This document shows, one piece after another, positions 8,567 to 17,807 of a DNA stretch of 64,000 nt (the stretch's first letter is position 1; each line of letters opens with the position of its first letter). The notes beneath the pieces are model-generated. The model saw nothing but the letters and a program-made list of their open reading frames with translations, searched no databases and was not told where the DNA came from. Made by a program: the position numbers and the translations under genes. This DNA comes from Anaerolineales bacterium (GTDB lineage Bacteria > Chloroflexota > Anaerolineae > 4572-78 > J111): assembly GCA_020634855.1 (NCBI GenBank), contig JACKAU010000003.1, positions 62,001 through 126,000 on the forward strand, in the 5' to 3' direction.

Positions 8567-9988
8567 TTAATTCACCACCCCACCCCGAGGCAGCCACACC
8601 GTAAAACGACTGCCATGCTCCGGCTCACTCTCGACCTCCAGCCGGCCGCCGTGCGCGACCACCAGATCGAGGGCGATAGTCAGCCCCAACCCCATCCCTT
8701 GCGGAAAACGGTGGGTGCGCTGGCTGCGATAGAACGGCTCAAAGATTTGCTTTTGCTCTTCCTCGTCGAGACCGGCGCCGGTGTCGCTGACGCGCAGCCA
8801 TGCCGTCTGCTCATCGCTGCCGGCGGCGACCGATACGCTACCGCCCGAAGGAGTGTACTTGATGGCATTGCTGAGCAAGTTACCCAACACCTGCGCCATC
8901 CGGTCGGGATCGATCTCCAGCGTGGGTAGGGTCAGTGGGACATCGGCCCGCCAGTGTAAGCCTTTGCTCTGGGCCGCCTCGCGCCAGGGGATGAGCGCCT
9001 GGTTGAGCCACTGATCCAACTTGGTCGGCCGGCAGTCCAGTTCCAACGTCCCTAAAATCTGGTCGTGCAGCTTGGCCAGGTCATCCAGCAGCGGATGCAG
9101 CCGTTCCACCTCGGCCTCCATGCCGTCCAGCAATTCACGCCGCAGCGCCTCATCACGGTCGGCCCCATTGATCAATGCCTGTATCGCCGATTGCAGCGCC
9201 CCAATCGGCCGGCCCACCTCGTGGACAATGTTGGCCAGCAAGCGCCGCCGCGTCTCTTCCATCAGCCGCAGCCGGTCGATGAGGCTGTTGAACGATCGCA
9301 GCAGCAGCCGGATCTCCTGCGGCCCTTTCTCCGGCAGCGTCTCCCAATTGCGCCCGCTGGCCACACCATAGATGGCCTCGGTCACCCCTTTGAGCGATCG
9401 CTCCAAACTCAGCGCCAGCACCAGCCCAATGCCGATGCCCACCAACAGTTCTACGGCCAGGACAGTTAAGATCAAGGTACGCAGTCGCTCGAACCGCATT
9501 GACATATTGGCCAGGTCATTCGTCAGCCGGACCACCCCCAACACTTGTCGGTTGGCCGTCATAACCGGCACTAAAACTTCCACAACCTGGGTTTGGGTAT
9601 TGAGAATTAAATTGGGCTGGGTCGAATTACTGCCGGTCAGCGCGTCCGATAAATTCGGCACATCAAGCGGCTGGCCGAGTTGGTCGGCGTCATTGGGGTC
9701 GTTTGACGCAAGGAGGTTGCCTTGAGCATCGAGCAGAGTGACTTTAGCCCGGTGGAAGGTGCTGTAACGGCTCACAAAAATGCGGGCCTGATTGGCGTCG
9801 CGCCACACATCGGGCTGGTCGGCGGCAATCTGAGCGGTCAGGGCAGCCTGCTGCTGTAGTTCGGTGACCAGGTTGCTCAACGAAACCTGAGTATCCACAA
9901 TATACAACAAAGCCACACCGACCAGCGGCACCACCACCAGCAGCGGCAAAATATGGCTTAGAATTAAACGACTTCGCAGGCTGCGCAT
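8567..9988 (-). CDS. Membrane sensor histidine kinase
   Basis: This is an ATP-dependent histidine kinase partnering the response regulator five bases upstream. An N-terminal membrane segment (about 10-32), a roughly 130-residue extracytoplasmic sensor region, a second membrane segment (about 170-195) and a HAMP region lead to the dimerisation/phosphoacceptor helix with His at about 256 in NIVHEVGRPIGALQ. The ATPase domain shows NAIKYTPSGG, DTGAGL and GMGLGLTIA. The H-box has GRP where LRTP is usual, which is uncommon but found in active kinases. It lies downstream of the Bat gene set, so envelope sensing is a reasonable guess. The stimulus is unknown. Confidence 0.9.
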   Translation of the reverse strand: MRSLRSRLILSHILPLLVVVPLVGVALLYIVDTQVSLSNLVTELQQQAALTAQIAADQPDVWRDANQARIFVSRYSTFHRAKVTLLDAQGNLLASNDPNDADQLGQPLDVPNLSDALTGSNSTQPNLILNTQTQVVEVLVPVMTANRQVLGVVRLTNDLANMSMRFERLRTLILTVLAVELLVGIGIGLVLALSLERSLKGVTEAIYGVASGRNWETLPEKGPQEIRLLLRSFNSLIDRLRLMEETRRRLLANIVHEVGRPIGALQSAIQALINGADRDEALRRELLDGMEAEVERLHPLLDDLAKLHDQILGTLELDCRPTKLDQWLNQALIPWREAAQSKGLHWRADVPLTLPTLEIDPDRMAQVLGNLLSNAIKYTPSGGSVSVAAGSDEQTAWLRVSDTGAGLDEEEQKQIFEPFYRSQRTHRFPQGMGLGLTIALDLVVAHGGRLEVESEPEHGSRFTVWLPRGGVVN

Positions 9989-9993
9989 GATTG

Positions 9994-10701
9994 CTACGTT
10001 TCGTCGTCTGACTGCGGCTCCAACTTATAACCAACGCCGCGAACGGTCACGATCCGCTGTGGCTTTTGCGGGTTCGCCTCAATCTTTTCCCGCAGCCAGC
10101 GAATGTGAACGTAGACGCCCTGCGTCTCGCCGGCATACTCGGCGCCCCAGACCTGAGTTAACAGATCATCAATCGAGACCACCCGGCCCGCTTGCAGGGC
10201 CAACGCGTGCAGCAGCGCGAACTCACGCGGCGGCAAATCGAGCGATTTTCCCCCAAGCATCACCGTATGCGCCCCCGGATCGATCACCAGGTCGCCGATC
10301 TCCAGCATACCGTCCGGCGGCAGTTGGGGCGCGGCCCGCTCAAAGCGGCGCAAAACGGCTTTAATCCGAGCCAGCAGCACGTTCAGATCGAACGGCTTCG
10401 TAACGTAATCGTCCGCTCCCAACTCCAACCCCAACGCCTGATCCAGCTCACGGCGGTGGGACGAAACAAAGATAATCGGAAAATCGGCCTGCTGTTTGAA
10501 GTTTCGCAGGGCGTCGAGACCGTCCATGCCGGGCAGGCCGATGTCGAGCAGAATCAAATCGGGCGGATCGCGCCGCGCCAACGCCAGGGCATCTTCCGCC
10601 GTGGCGGCGGTACTGGTCTTGTAACCCGCTTGCTCTAAGTTAAACGACAGGCTGCGCCGCATTAGGGCGTCATCATCAACAAGTAAGATATGTTTTGCCA
10701 T
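9994..10701 (-). CDS. OmpR/PhoB-family response regulator
   Basis: This DNA-binding response regulator has a receiver domain with the acidic pocket at residues 9-11 (VDDD), phosphoacceptor Asp at about 53 (LLDIGLPGMDGL) and the conserved Lys in DDYVTKPF. It ends in a winged-helix output domain with GVYVHIRWLREKIE and RIVTVRGVGYKLEP. ATG at 10701 is chosen because GAGGAG lies just upstream and the receiver fold starts there; an in-frame extension of 21 residues upstream lacks family similarity. It is co-transcribed with the histidine kinase. Confidence 0.93.
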   Translation of the reverse strand: MAKHILLVDDDALMRRSLSFNLEQAGYKTSTAATAEDALALARRDPPDLILLDIGLPGMDGLDALRNFKQQADFPIIFVSSHRRELDQALGLELGADDYVTKPFDLNVLLARIKAVLRRFERAAPQLPPDGMLEIGDLVIDPGAHTVMLGGKSLDLPPREFALLHALALQAGRVVSIDDLLTQVWGAEYAGETQGVYVHIRWLREKIEANPQKPQRIVTVRGVGYKLEPQSDDET

Positions 10702-10810
10702 TGACTCCTCACTATCCAATATTGTACTACAGGAGGAGCTTTCACTCAAAAGTATCTTTTGCATGGTTCACCCGAGACGTTCTATAAAAACACGATCCTG
10801 TCTAAATCGG

Positions 10811-10851
10811 GTAAATGGTAATTGGAGCCTCATTTACCAATTACCATTTAC
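10811..10851. repeat. Perfect 15-bp inverted repeat, GGTAATTG word family
   Basis: Arms 10811-10825 and 10837-10851 (GTAAATGGTAATTGG and its complement) surround an 11-nt loop between the BatE-like gene and the response regulator. The same words recur at 18745-18812. It may attenuate read-through from the Bat operon. Confidence 0.65.
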
Positions 10852-10882
10852 GAATTACCAAGCTTATCTGTTCAACCAAATC

Positions 10883-11689
10883 CTACAAACTCGAACCTAA
10901 ACTCACCGTTTCGACCATTTCCGCCGGCACCCAGCCTTGTTGGCCGGTCTGAGGCACGGCGATCTCCACCCACCGGCCTCGCGTTTCGACCACGGTCACT
11001 TCGGCGCCGTCGGCCAAAGTGAATTCGCTGACGGACTGCGAACCGGGACTGTCGGTCGCAGCGACTTCATCGGCCACGATGACCGCTTGGTCGTGCGGTA
11101 CGGCCAGCGCACGGCTGCTCAGGCCGACAAGGCTTAGCACTACGGCCAAACCGGCCACGGTCGCCCCGTAGGTCAAGCTGCGCCGCAGCGCGCCTCGACT
11201 GTTGCTTAATACGATCATCAGCAAACAGAAGACGATCCAAAAGCCCAGCGCCAGCAGCGCTAATTGATTAAAGGACAACCAGGGCTGCGTCAGGCCGGCC
11301 ACCCGCGTACTCAGGTCGGGCGTTGTGACCGGCGCCTCCCCGCCGGTCACGTCCCCCCGCACCTGCGCCAGACTGGCCGCGATGGCAGCGTCGCCGGGCG
11401 CTAGCTGCTCGGCCCGGAGATAGTTAACCAGAGCCTGGCCCCGCTCGCCTTGTTGATCGTAGGCCCGGCCCAGGTTGTAGAACAGGGCGCTGTCGGCATA
11501 ACCTTGATCGACCAACTGCTGGTACGCCTGCGCGGCCTGACTGTACTGGCCGGTTTGATACAGTTGGTTGGCCACGGCCATCGTCGCCGTCGCCGGAGCC
11601 GTTGTTTTGGCCTGTGAGGTTTGGCCGGCCATCAACAACATCGCCAGCACCAAAATAACTAGGGTTGTAATTGTCGTTACTCGTTTCAT
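10883..11689 (-). CDS. TPR and SH3b protein, BatE-like
   Basis: An N-terminal signal/anchor (residues about 5-25) is followed by tetratricopeptide repeats (ANQLYQTGQYSQAAQAYQQL and on), a membrane segment (LLALGFWIVFCLLMIVL), a second hydrophobic stretch and a C-terminal bacterial SH3 domain (VEIAVPQTGQQGWVPAEMVE). This is the architecture of BatE, the last protein of the Bacteroides aerotolerance set. ATG at 11689 has AGGAAC upstream; longer in-frame starts would run into the BatD gene. It probably sits in the membrane with the periplasm-equivalent side exposed and may serve as a scaffold for the VWA proteins. Confidence 0.82.
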   Translation of the reverse strand: MKRVTTITTLVILVLAMLLMAGQTSQAKTTAPATATMAVANQLYQTGQYSQAAQAYQQLVDQGYADSALFYNLGRAYDQQGERGQALVNYLRAEQLAPGDAAIAASLAQVRGDVTGGEAPVTTPDLSTRVAGLTQPWLSFNQLALLALGFWIVFCLLMIVLSNSRGALRRSLTYGATVAGLAVVLSLVGLSSRALAVPHDQAVIVADEVAATDSPGSQSVSEFTLADGAEVTVVETRGRWVEIAVPQTGQQGWVPAEMVETVSLGSSL

Positions 11690-11729
11690 AATAAAGTTCC
11701 TGTATTTATTCATACAATCGGGATGTTGA

Positions 11730-13487
11730 TCAAATCTTTTCCAAATCATCGATAATTGTATCAATCGTTTGGACAAGCTCGGCGACCGGCGGCGCGAGCG
11801 TTGTGTCGTCCGTCTCCGGCGCAAAACGACCGGTTTCGGCTTCGTTCAGGCAGGCAACGATGCGCTCGATAAGCTCTGGTTCGACCCTTTTCTCAGTCAG
11901 CAATTGTCTCAAAGCCGGGCGGGTTAAACCGGCCACCGGCTGCCCGAATTTATCGGCCAGGTAGGTGGTCAACACCAGCGCGGCGGCCTCATACGGATTC
12001 TGATCGCTGCTGGCGACCTGCTTCAACGCGACCTTGGCCTTCTTCCCAGCCTGAGAGCGTCGTATCGCATCGGGGTTAGCCAAGCGGTACTGCTGCCGCC
12101 GCTGCCAGAAGAAATTGCCGGCCAGCCCTAGCGCCGGTACGGCCCAAGCCAGCCAGTACAGCGGCGATGCCGTTATCGGCGCGGCGGTCAGCGCTAACTG
12201 AGTCGGTACCGGTTTGAGGTCCGGCGTCTCAGCCGACGGCGCTGCGCCAGCGACTTCGTTAGCCGGCTCGGCGGTGTAGCTTTGGGTGTTCGAGCCATCC
12301 CCCGGCGCGACAGAAACCGCGATGGGTTGACTGCTGATGGTCTGGTAACTGCCCTCGGCCGGATCGAAGTAGCTGTACTCTAAGGCGGGGATGGTGAAAT
12401 CACCCTCACTCTGGGGGACCAGCAATCGCTCGTAAACCCGGCTGCCGACCACCTGGCCGTCTTGCACCTGGGTGTTGTGGGTGGCTTGGCTGTCAAAGCT
12501 GCGCCAGCCGGGCATGTCGGGCCACACCGGATCGGGTAGTGTGTTCAGGTTGCCGCTGCCGCTCAGGGTAATTTGCCAGGTGATCGGCTCATTGACCCGG
12601 CCGCTGGTGGTATCGACCGAACTGTCGATGGTAAACTGTCCCACCGCACCGTTGAAGCTAGCCGGCGCGCCAGCCGGCAGCGGTTTGACCTCAACCGTAA
12701 CCGGATCGGTTTGCAAATTAGCGCCCCGGCTGAAAAAGCCGCCGGGAATAGCCAATCGGGCCGGTTCGATGGTCACTTCGCCCGTTTTAGACGGAAACAG
12801 CGTGGTTCGCAGTTCGGTGACGCGATACATGCGCCCGCCAGCCTGCACGCGATATTGGTTCTGTTGGGCATCGCTCTCGCTCCAGAAGCCGGTAAAAGCC
12901 GGCGCCTCGTAACTGGGCTGGTCAAAGCCAAAGCGGTCGGCTGCCTCGTAATAGCGGAAGCTGTAAACGACCGGCTCGCCTAGATAGGGGTTGGCGTTAT
13001 CGACATCCGCTTCCACAAAGGTATCCTGCCCGGCAAACCCGCTTGAGGTTGGCGCGGTCGGGTCGATCGGCGTCACCGGCGCAGCTTGTTGGCCTGTGCC
13101 TTGCACGACCTTGACCGAAATCGGAGCGGTGGTATAGGTTTGCCCATCGATGGTAATACTCACCGGTTCGATGACCAGATCGCCGGCCTGATAGGGCTGC
13201 AAGCGGTAGCTGTAGACCATCTGGGCGCTCATCGAGCCGTTGATGATGCTAATTTGGGATGAACTCCCGGTGCCGACAACGTTGAAGCCGGCCAGCGACG
13301 GTAGAGTCGGGTTGGGCAGGTTCGAGGCGTTGGCGTTGACCGTAACCGACAGCGTCACCGTCTCGTCGGTCGAGACGACGGCCCGGTCAACCTGCGCCGT
13401 GACCACATCCTGCCCCTGGGCCAGCCCCACCGTCGCCGAAGCCAGGAACCCGATTACAATTAACAAAGGAATGATAAATTTCTTCAT
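11730..13487 (-). CDS. batD: BatD-like (oxygen tolerance) membrane protein
   Basis: A signal peptide (residues about 1-24, ending SATVGLAQ) leads to a long exported region of beta-sandwich repeats (VTAQVDRAVVSTDETVTLSVTV; QDTFVEADVDNANPYLGEPV), a single membrane helix near residue 450 and a cytoplasmic tail. This matches BatD/PF13584. ATG at 13487 is preferred because GAGGA is eight bases upstream; ATG nine bases earlier has the SD too close. It lies between the TPR lipoprotein and the BatE-like gene in the MoxR-Bat cluster. The biochemical role of BatD is not established. Confidence 0.85.
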   Translation of the reverse strand: MKKFIIPLLIVIGFLASATVGLAQGQDVVTAQVDRAVVSTDETVTLSVTVNANASNLPNPTLPSLAGFNVVGTGSSSQISIINGSMSAQMVYSYRLQPYQAGDLVIEPVSITIDGQTYTTAPISVKVVQGTGQQAAPVTPIDPTAPTSSGFAGQDTFVEADVDNANPYLGEPVVYSFRYYEAADRFGFDQPSYEAPAFTGFWSESDAQQNQYRVQAGGRMYRVTELRTTLFPSKTGEVTIEPARLAIPGGFFSRGANLQTDPVTVEVKPLPAGAPASFNGAVGQFTIDSSVDTTSGRVNEPITWQITLSGSGNLNTLPDPVWPDMPGWRSFDSQATHNTQVQDGQVVGSRVYERLLVPQSEGDFTIPALEYSYFDPAEGSYQTISSQPIAVSVAPGDGSNTQSYTAEPANEVAGAAPSAETPDLKPVPTQLALTAAPITASPLYWLAWAVPALGLAGNFFWQRRQQYRLANPDAIRRSQAGKKAKVALKQVASSDQNPYEAAALVLTTYLADKFGQPVAGLTRPALRQLLTEKRVEPELIERIVACLNEAETGRFAPETDDTTLAPPVAELVQTIDTIIDDLEKI

Positions 13488-13504
13488 AGCTCTCATCCTC
13501 ACTT

Positions 13505-14560
13505 CTACCAATCTTCAGCCGATTGGCCGCCGGGGGCCACCAAAACCTGCTGGAGATACTCTTCCAAACTTTCGGTGCCGCGTGTGGCCGCTTCAAACAA
13601 CTGCTTGGCCTGCTCTTGACTCAACCCTTCAACCACCTGCACCCCTTGACCGTCCGGCTGTTCCTCTGAGGGTTCGCCCGGCTGGCCGCCGGCTTGACCG
13701 TTTTGCGGCTGCTGATCTGGTTGCTCTTGACCGGATTGGTCATTGGGCTGGTCGCCCGGCTGTTGCTCGTTCTGTTGATCCTGCGGCTGTTGATCGCCGG
13801 ATTGCTCGTTTTGTTGATCCTGCGATTGTTGATCGCCGGATTGCCCGTCTTGTTGATCCTGTGATTGTTGGTCATCAGACTGCTGGTCTTGCGGCTGGTC
13901 AGATGGATTCTGCTGGTTGTCCGATTCGCCGGATTGGTCTTGCTGCGATTGATCTTGCTGCTGATCTTGTTGATCGCTGTTTTGTTGTTGATCCTGCGAT
14001 TGGTCTTGTTTGTCTTGCTGCTGCTGGTCTTGTTGATCTTGCTGGTCTTGTTGATCTTGTTGGTTTTGTTGATCTTGCTGGTCTTGTTGGTCTTGTTGGT
14101 CTTGTTGGTCTTGCTGGTCTTGTTGCTGTTGATCTTGCTGCATCTGCTGCAAGGCCAGTTCCAAGTTGTGCTTGGCTTCGGCATCATCCGGGTTCAAACG
14201 CAGCGTCTCTTTATAGGCTTCGATGGCCTGTTCATAATCTTTCGCTTGATAGAAGCTGTTGCCCAGGTTGTAAAAACTGTCCTGAGTCAGGTCGCCTTTT
14301 TCTTTGACCAACGCTTGCTCGATCTCCTGGCGAGCGCCGTCGAAGTTTTCCTGGCGATAATGAGCATTAGCGGCGTTGAAATGCGGCTCGGCCAGTTCCG
14401 GCGACTCGGCCTCGGCTTGCTGGTAGGCGGCCAGCGCCTGTTCGTAATCCTGTGAGGCGAAGGCCTCGTTGCCGGTGTTGTTTAACTTTTCAGCCGATGG
14501 ACTGCAACCGGCAAAAATCAGCGGAGCGGCTATCAGGACGGGTAGTAGTAATTTGCGCAT
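13505..14560 (-). CDS. TPR lipoprotein with a long Gln/Asp repeat (BatC-like)
   Basis: A signal sequence ends in a lipobox-like FAGC (Cys about 19), so it is probably a lipoprotein. TPR repeats follow (LNNTGNEAFASQDYEQALAA; DSFYNLGNSFYQAKDYEQAI), as in BatC. Residues about 155-320 are then almost only Gln, Asp, Asn, Ser, Gly and Pro, with perfect runs of Asp-Gln-Gln, and a short C-terminal segment follows. The 9-bp DNA repeat makes this part prone to length change. ATG at 14560 has GGAG nine bases upstream. It sits 17 bases after the BatB-like VWA gene. Confidence 0.8.
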   Translation of the reverse strand: MRKLLLPVLIAAPLIFAGCSPSAEKLNNTGNEAFASQDYEQALAAYQQAEAESPELAEPHFNAANAHYRQENFDGARQEIEQALVKEKGDLTQDSFYNLGNSFYQAKDYEQAIEAYKETLRLNPDDAEAKHNLELALQQMQQDQQQQDQQDQQDQQDQQDQQDQQNQQDQQDQQDQQDQQQQDKQDQSQDQQQNSDQQDQQQDQSQQDQSGESDNQQNPSDQPQDQQSDDQQSQDQQDGQSGDQQSQDQQNEQSGDQQPQDQQNEQQPGDQPNDQSGQEQPDQQPQNGQAGGQPGEPSEEQPDGQGVQVVEGLSQEQAKQLFEAATRGTESLEEYLQQVLVAPGGQSAEDW

Positions 14561-14577
14561 TGTTGTTGACTCCATTT

Positions 14578-15651
14578 CTATGAATTCCCTTCACTCTTCT
14601 TGGCCAGCAACCAATGGCTGCCCATCGCGGCCCGCTTGTCGCTGCTCTTGCGCCAGATGCGATCCGGAATGAATTCGGCGACCAGTAAGGCGATTAAACC
14701 GAGCCACAAGAACAACTGGAAGCGCTCGATACCCCAACTTTCCGTCTGGGTGGAGAGTTCGCCTTTTTGGAGCGTGTTCAGTTCGGTCACCAGCGCGGGC
14801 AGTTCGCTGCCGTCCGTGGCGGCGTGGAAATAGCGCCCGTGGCCGACATCGGCAATCTGCTGTAGCGTGGCTTCGTCCAGTTTAGAGAGAACCACTTGGC
14901 CTTGCTGGTCGGTTTTGTAGCCGGTGACTTGCCCCTGGGCATCATATTCCGGGATCGGCTCGCCGTCGGGCGATCCAAAGCCGATGGTGTAGAGCAGCAC
15001 GCCCTGATCGGCGGCTTGCTGAGCCATCGCCATCGTATCGGCCTCGTGGTCCTCGCCGTCGGTGATGAGGACGATGACCTTCTGGCTGCTGCGATCAAAA
15101 TCGAAGCCGGTTAGAGCCGTGCGAATGGCGTCGCCGATGTTCGTCCCCTGCTTGGAGATGACGCTGGGTCGGGCGTTATCCAAAAAGCTGCGGGCCGTGG
15201 CGTAGTCGTTGGTCAACGGGAACTGGATGAAGCTGGCCCCGGAAAAGAGCACCAGGCCGATTTCGTCGCCGCCCAGTCGATCCATCAAATCGGAGATTTC
15301 CAGCTTGGCCCGGGTCAGCCGGTCGGGCTTGATGTCCTGAGCCAGCATACTGTTCGACACATCCAGGGCGACCATCACTTCGATGCCCTGCTGCTTGACC
15401 TCCTGGGTTTCGGTGCCCCACTGCGGCCGGGCCAGCGCCACCAGCACCATCACCATGGCCATCACCCACAGGCCGATTTGCCAGCGGCGACCGCGCCGGT
15501 TCACGCTTTGACTAATGCGCGCCACCAGCGCCGGGCTACCGATGCGAGCAATCGCCGCTTGGCGTCGCCGCTCCGCCCACCGCAGGAACAGAAAGGCCAG
15601 CGGGACGAGGATGATAGCGATGTACAGAAAAAATGGTTTTGCAAATTCCAT
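14578..15651 (-). CDS. batB: VWA-domain membrane protein, BatB-like
   Basis: Hydrophobic N-terminal segments (about 7-24 and 62-77) flank an Aer/BatB-type start. A von Willebrand A domain then has the metal-binding MIDAS DVSNSM, and a membrane helix (FQLFLWLGLIALLVAEFIP) closes the protein. VWA domains bind partner proteins through the MIDAS metal. In MoxR clusters they are thought to be substrates or adaptors for the AAA+ ATPase. It follows the BatA-like gene after 136 bases holding a repeat-rich palindrome. Confidence 0.86.
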   Translation of the reverse strand: MEFAKPFFLYIAIILVPLAFLFLRWAERRRQAAIARIGSPALVARISQSVNRRGRRWQIGLWVMAMVMVLVALARPQWGTETQEVKQQGIEVMVALDVSNSMLAQDIKPDRLTRAKLEISDLMDRLGGDEIGLVLFSGASFIQFPLTNDYATARSFLDNARPSVISKQGTNIGDAIRTALTGFDFDRSSQKVIVLITDGEDHEADTMAMAQQAADQGVLLYTIGFGSPDGEPIPEYDAQGQVTGYKTDQQGQVVLSKLDEATLQQIADVGHGRYFHAATDGSELPALVTELNTLQKGELSTQTESWGIERFQLFLWLGLIALLVAEFIPDRIWRKSSDKRAAMGSHWLLAKKSEGNS

Positions 15652-15667
15652 TGTTGTTTCCTTTCAG

Positions 15668-15787
15668 TCAGAGACTAGGAGATTAGAGATTAGGAGATTG
15701 GGAGATTAGAGATTGGAAAATATAGATTCTTCATGCTCTATTCTCCCCTTTCTCCATTCTTCATTCTCTATTCTTCATTCTCCATTC
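15668..15787. repeat. Short-period word repeat between the two VWA genes
   Basis: The spacer holds GAGATTAGGAGATTGGGA-type words on the left and ATTCTCCATTCTTCATTC-type words on the right, giving a loose inverted repeat of near-identical 7-9-base words. No coding sequence is visible. Confidence 0.55.
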
Positions 15788-16804
15788 CTACGGTATTTTT
15801 CTAAAGATTGTCTGGCGCAGGGCCATCTCGCCCAGCAGGAGTAGTAGGGCTGGGGCTAAGACCACGCCGGCTAACTCCTGGTAGCGGGTATAGTTCTGAA
15901 TTTCCACTTGCGACTTTTCCAGCGAGTTAATCTCATCGTAAATCTGTTTCAAGCCGTTGGTGTCTTCGGCGCGGAAGTAACGCCCGCCGGTCACCTCGGC
16001 GATCTGCTGCAACGTGGCTTCGTCGAGCGCACTTTCCTGGTAGACCACCTGCTCGCGGCCAAAGACATCGGTTACCGGGACAGGCACTTGACCGGGCCGA
16101 CCCATGCCGATGGTGTAGACTTTGATGCCCAGCGTCTTGGCCGCTTCGGCGGCGGTCACCGGGTCGATCTGGCCGGCGTTGTTGACGCCGTCGGTCAGCA
16201 GGATGACGACCTTACTTTTGGCCTGCGAGTCTTTAAGCATGCTGCCCGCATTGGCCAGACCCATCCCGATGGCCGTACCGTCCTCAATCTTCAAGTCGGT
16301 GGCCAGTTTAACCCGGTCGAGCAAGCGCAGTAGAACGTTGTGATCAACCGTGGGCGGGCTTTGGTTGAACGCCGAGTTGGCGAAGACCACCAGCCCAATC
16401 TGGTCGTAAGGGCGCTCTTGTACGAAGTCGCTGATGACCTGCTTGGCGGCTTCCAGCCGGTTTTGCGGCTGAAAATCGAGCGAGGCCATACTGCCGGAAA
16501 TATCAACCGCCAGGGCAATATCGACGCCTTCGCCGGTCATAATTTCTTTGGCCTGGCCGGTTTGCGGTCGGGCCAGAGCGATGATGATCATCGCTACGAT
16601 CAGCAGCCGCACCAGGTTGAGCAGCGGCCGCATGACCATCCGCCAGGAACGGGGCGTTTTGCCGCCGTTGCTGGTTAATTTGATATCGGCGTAACGCAGC
16701 GCCGCCGGTCGAAGCCTCTGTTTCATCAGGTAGGGCCAGGCCGCCACTAAGGGCAGCAGCAGTAACAACATCAAAATCCAGGGTGATTCAAATCGAAAGA
16801 TCAT
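15788..16804 (-). CDS. batA: VWA-domain membrane protein, BatA-like
   Basis: Membrane segments near residues 8-24 and 60-78 precede a VWA domain with the MIDAS DISGSM and downstream ILLTDGVNNAG. A C-terminal helix (LAGVVLAPALLLLLGEMAL) anchors it. Length and order match BatA. It overlaps the preceding DUF4381-like gene by four bases (ATGA), so translation is probably coupled. Confidence 0.87.
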   Translation of the reverse strand: MIFRFESPWILMLLLLLPLVAAWPYLMKQRLRPAALRYADIKLTSNGGKTPRSWRMVMRPLLNLVRLLIVAMIIIALARPQTGQAKEIMTGEGVDIALAVDISGSMASLDFQPQNRLEAAKQVISDFVQERPYDQIGLVVFANSAFNQSPPTVDHNVLLRLLDRVKLATDLKIEDGTAIGMGLANAGSMLKDSQAKSKVVILLTDGVNNAGQIDPVTAAEAAKTLGIKVYTIGMGRPGQVPVPVTDVFGREQVVYQESALDEATLQQIAEVTGGRYFRAEDTNGLKQIYDEINSLEKSQVEIQNYTRYQELAGVVLAPALLLLLGEMALRQTIFRKIP

Positions 16805-17796
16805 TGGGGTACCTCCATTGGGCGTTGGCCGGGGCCGCTGCCTAAGGAGCGCGGCGTGTCGTTGTTTTTGGCCGGTTCCGGTTCGGGCCGGGTCGATGTC
16901 ACCAGGTTACGAGCTTGGCCGGGAAACTGCCGGGCCATTTCAAGATCGGGTTCGAGTTTGGCAAACTTAACCAGGTCGCTTTCGGCAAACAGGTTGATCA
17001 ATTGGCGAGCCTGTTCAGCGTTGAGCGCCGACCCCGCCAAACTGTGCTTGAGTTCGGCCGTGGTCCGATCAAAAGCGCTGATGTTGAACTGCGCTTCCAG
17101 ATAGGTGCGCAGGCAGTCGGTGACCAGACTGTAGTGCTGCTTGAACTGCCCTTGCTCGGCCAACTTCAGCCCTTCGACGCGGGCCAGTTCGTCCAACGCC
17201 ACCTGATACGGCGGGCGGTTGTCGAACAACCCCCGTCCGCCCCGCCAGCGTCGATACAGCCAGAAGCTACCGCCGACCACGACGACGGCCAGCACTACGC
17301 CGGTCAAAATCATCGGCCAGGCAGCCGGCACATCCAGCCCGACCTGCGGGCGGATATCGTCCAGAGTGGTATCACCCTCGGCCAAAACCGGCGTCACCAC
17401 CAGCGACACCGGTGCGGCCATCTCTTCCGTGGTTTGGCCGCTGCTGTCGCTGAGCGTCACCGGCAGCGGCGGCGTCTGAAACTCGCCCGGCGCAAAGAGC
17501 GTCACCTCGATGGTCTCGCGGGTGGTCTGCGTGCCGTCGCCGTTATCGACCGTCTCGGCCTTAGACTGCGACCGCACTTCAACATCGCCCCAGGTTTTGT
17601 CGAGCGGCGGGATGATGACGTGCGTCTCCGCCGGGTGGCCAACCTCCAAGGTCAACTTCACCGGATCGCCGACGGTCAGTTCATTTTTATCCGCCGTCAG
17701 CGTCACCGACACCGGGCCGGCCGCCCAGGCCGGAAGAGCCGTCGTCAACAGGGCGACAATCGTGATAATGAGAATAAGTGCTTGTTTTTGTTTCAT
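16801..17796 (-). CDS. Exported single-span protein, BatD/DUF4381-like
   Basis: A signal peptide (ALLTTALPAWA) leads to an exported beta-sandwich domain (VSVTLTADKNELTVGDPVKL) resembling the repeat unit of BatD. A membrane helix follows at about 160-185 (ILTGVVLAVVVVGGSFWLYRRW), then a cytoplasmic helical tail with LARVEGLKLAEQGQFKQHYSL, as seen in DUF4381/BatD-like proteins of MoxR operons. ATG is 12 bases after the DUF58 gene stop and it overlaps batA by four bases. The family call is moderate and the role unknown. Confidence 0.75.
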   Translation of the reverse strand: MKQKQALILIITIVALLTTALPAWAAGPVSVTLTADKNELTVGDPVKLTLEVGHPAETHVIIPPLDKTWGDVEVRSQSKAETVDNGDGTQTTRETIEVTLFAPGEFQTPPLPVTLSDSSGQTTEEMAAPVSLVVTPVLAEGDTTLDDIRPQVGLDVPAAWPMILTGVVLAVVVVGGSFWLYRRWRGGRGLFDNRPPYQVALDELARVEGLKLAEQGQFKQHYSLVTDCLRTYLEAQFNISAFDRTTAELKHSLAGSALNAEQARQLINLFAESDLVKFAKLEPDLEMARQFPGQARNLVTSTRPEPEPAKNNDTPRSLGSGPGQRPMEVPQ

Positions 17797-17807
17797 AAAT
17801 CAATACC

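Noticed and set aside
13865..14455. A long Leu/Ile-rich plus-strand frame opposite the TPR lipoprotein gene
   Set aside because: It is the complement of the Asp-Gln-Gln repeat; the apparent membrane protein is a by-product of the 9-bp repeat and has no ribosome binding site.
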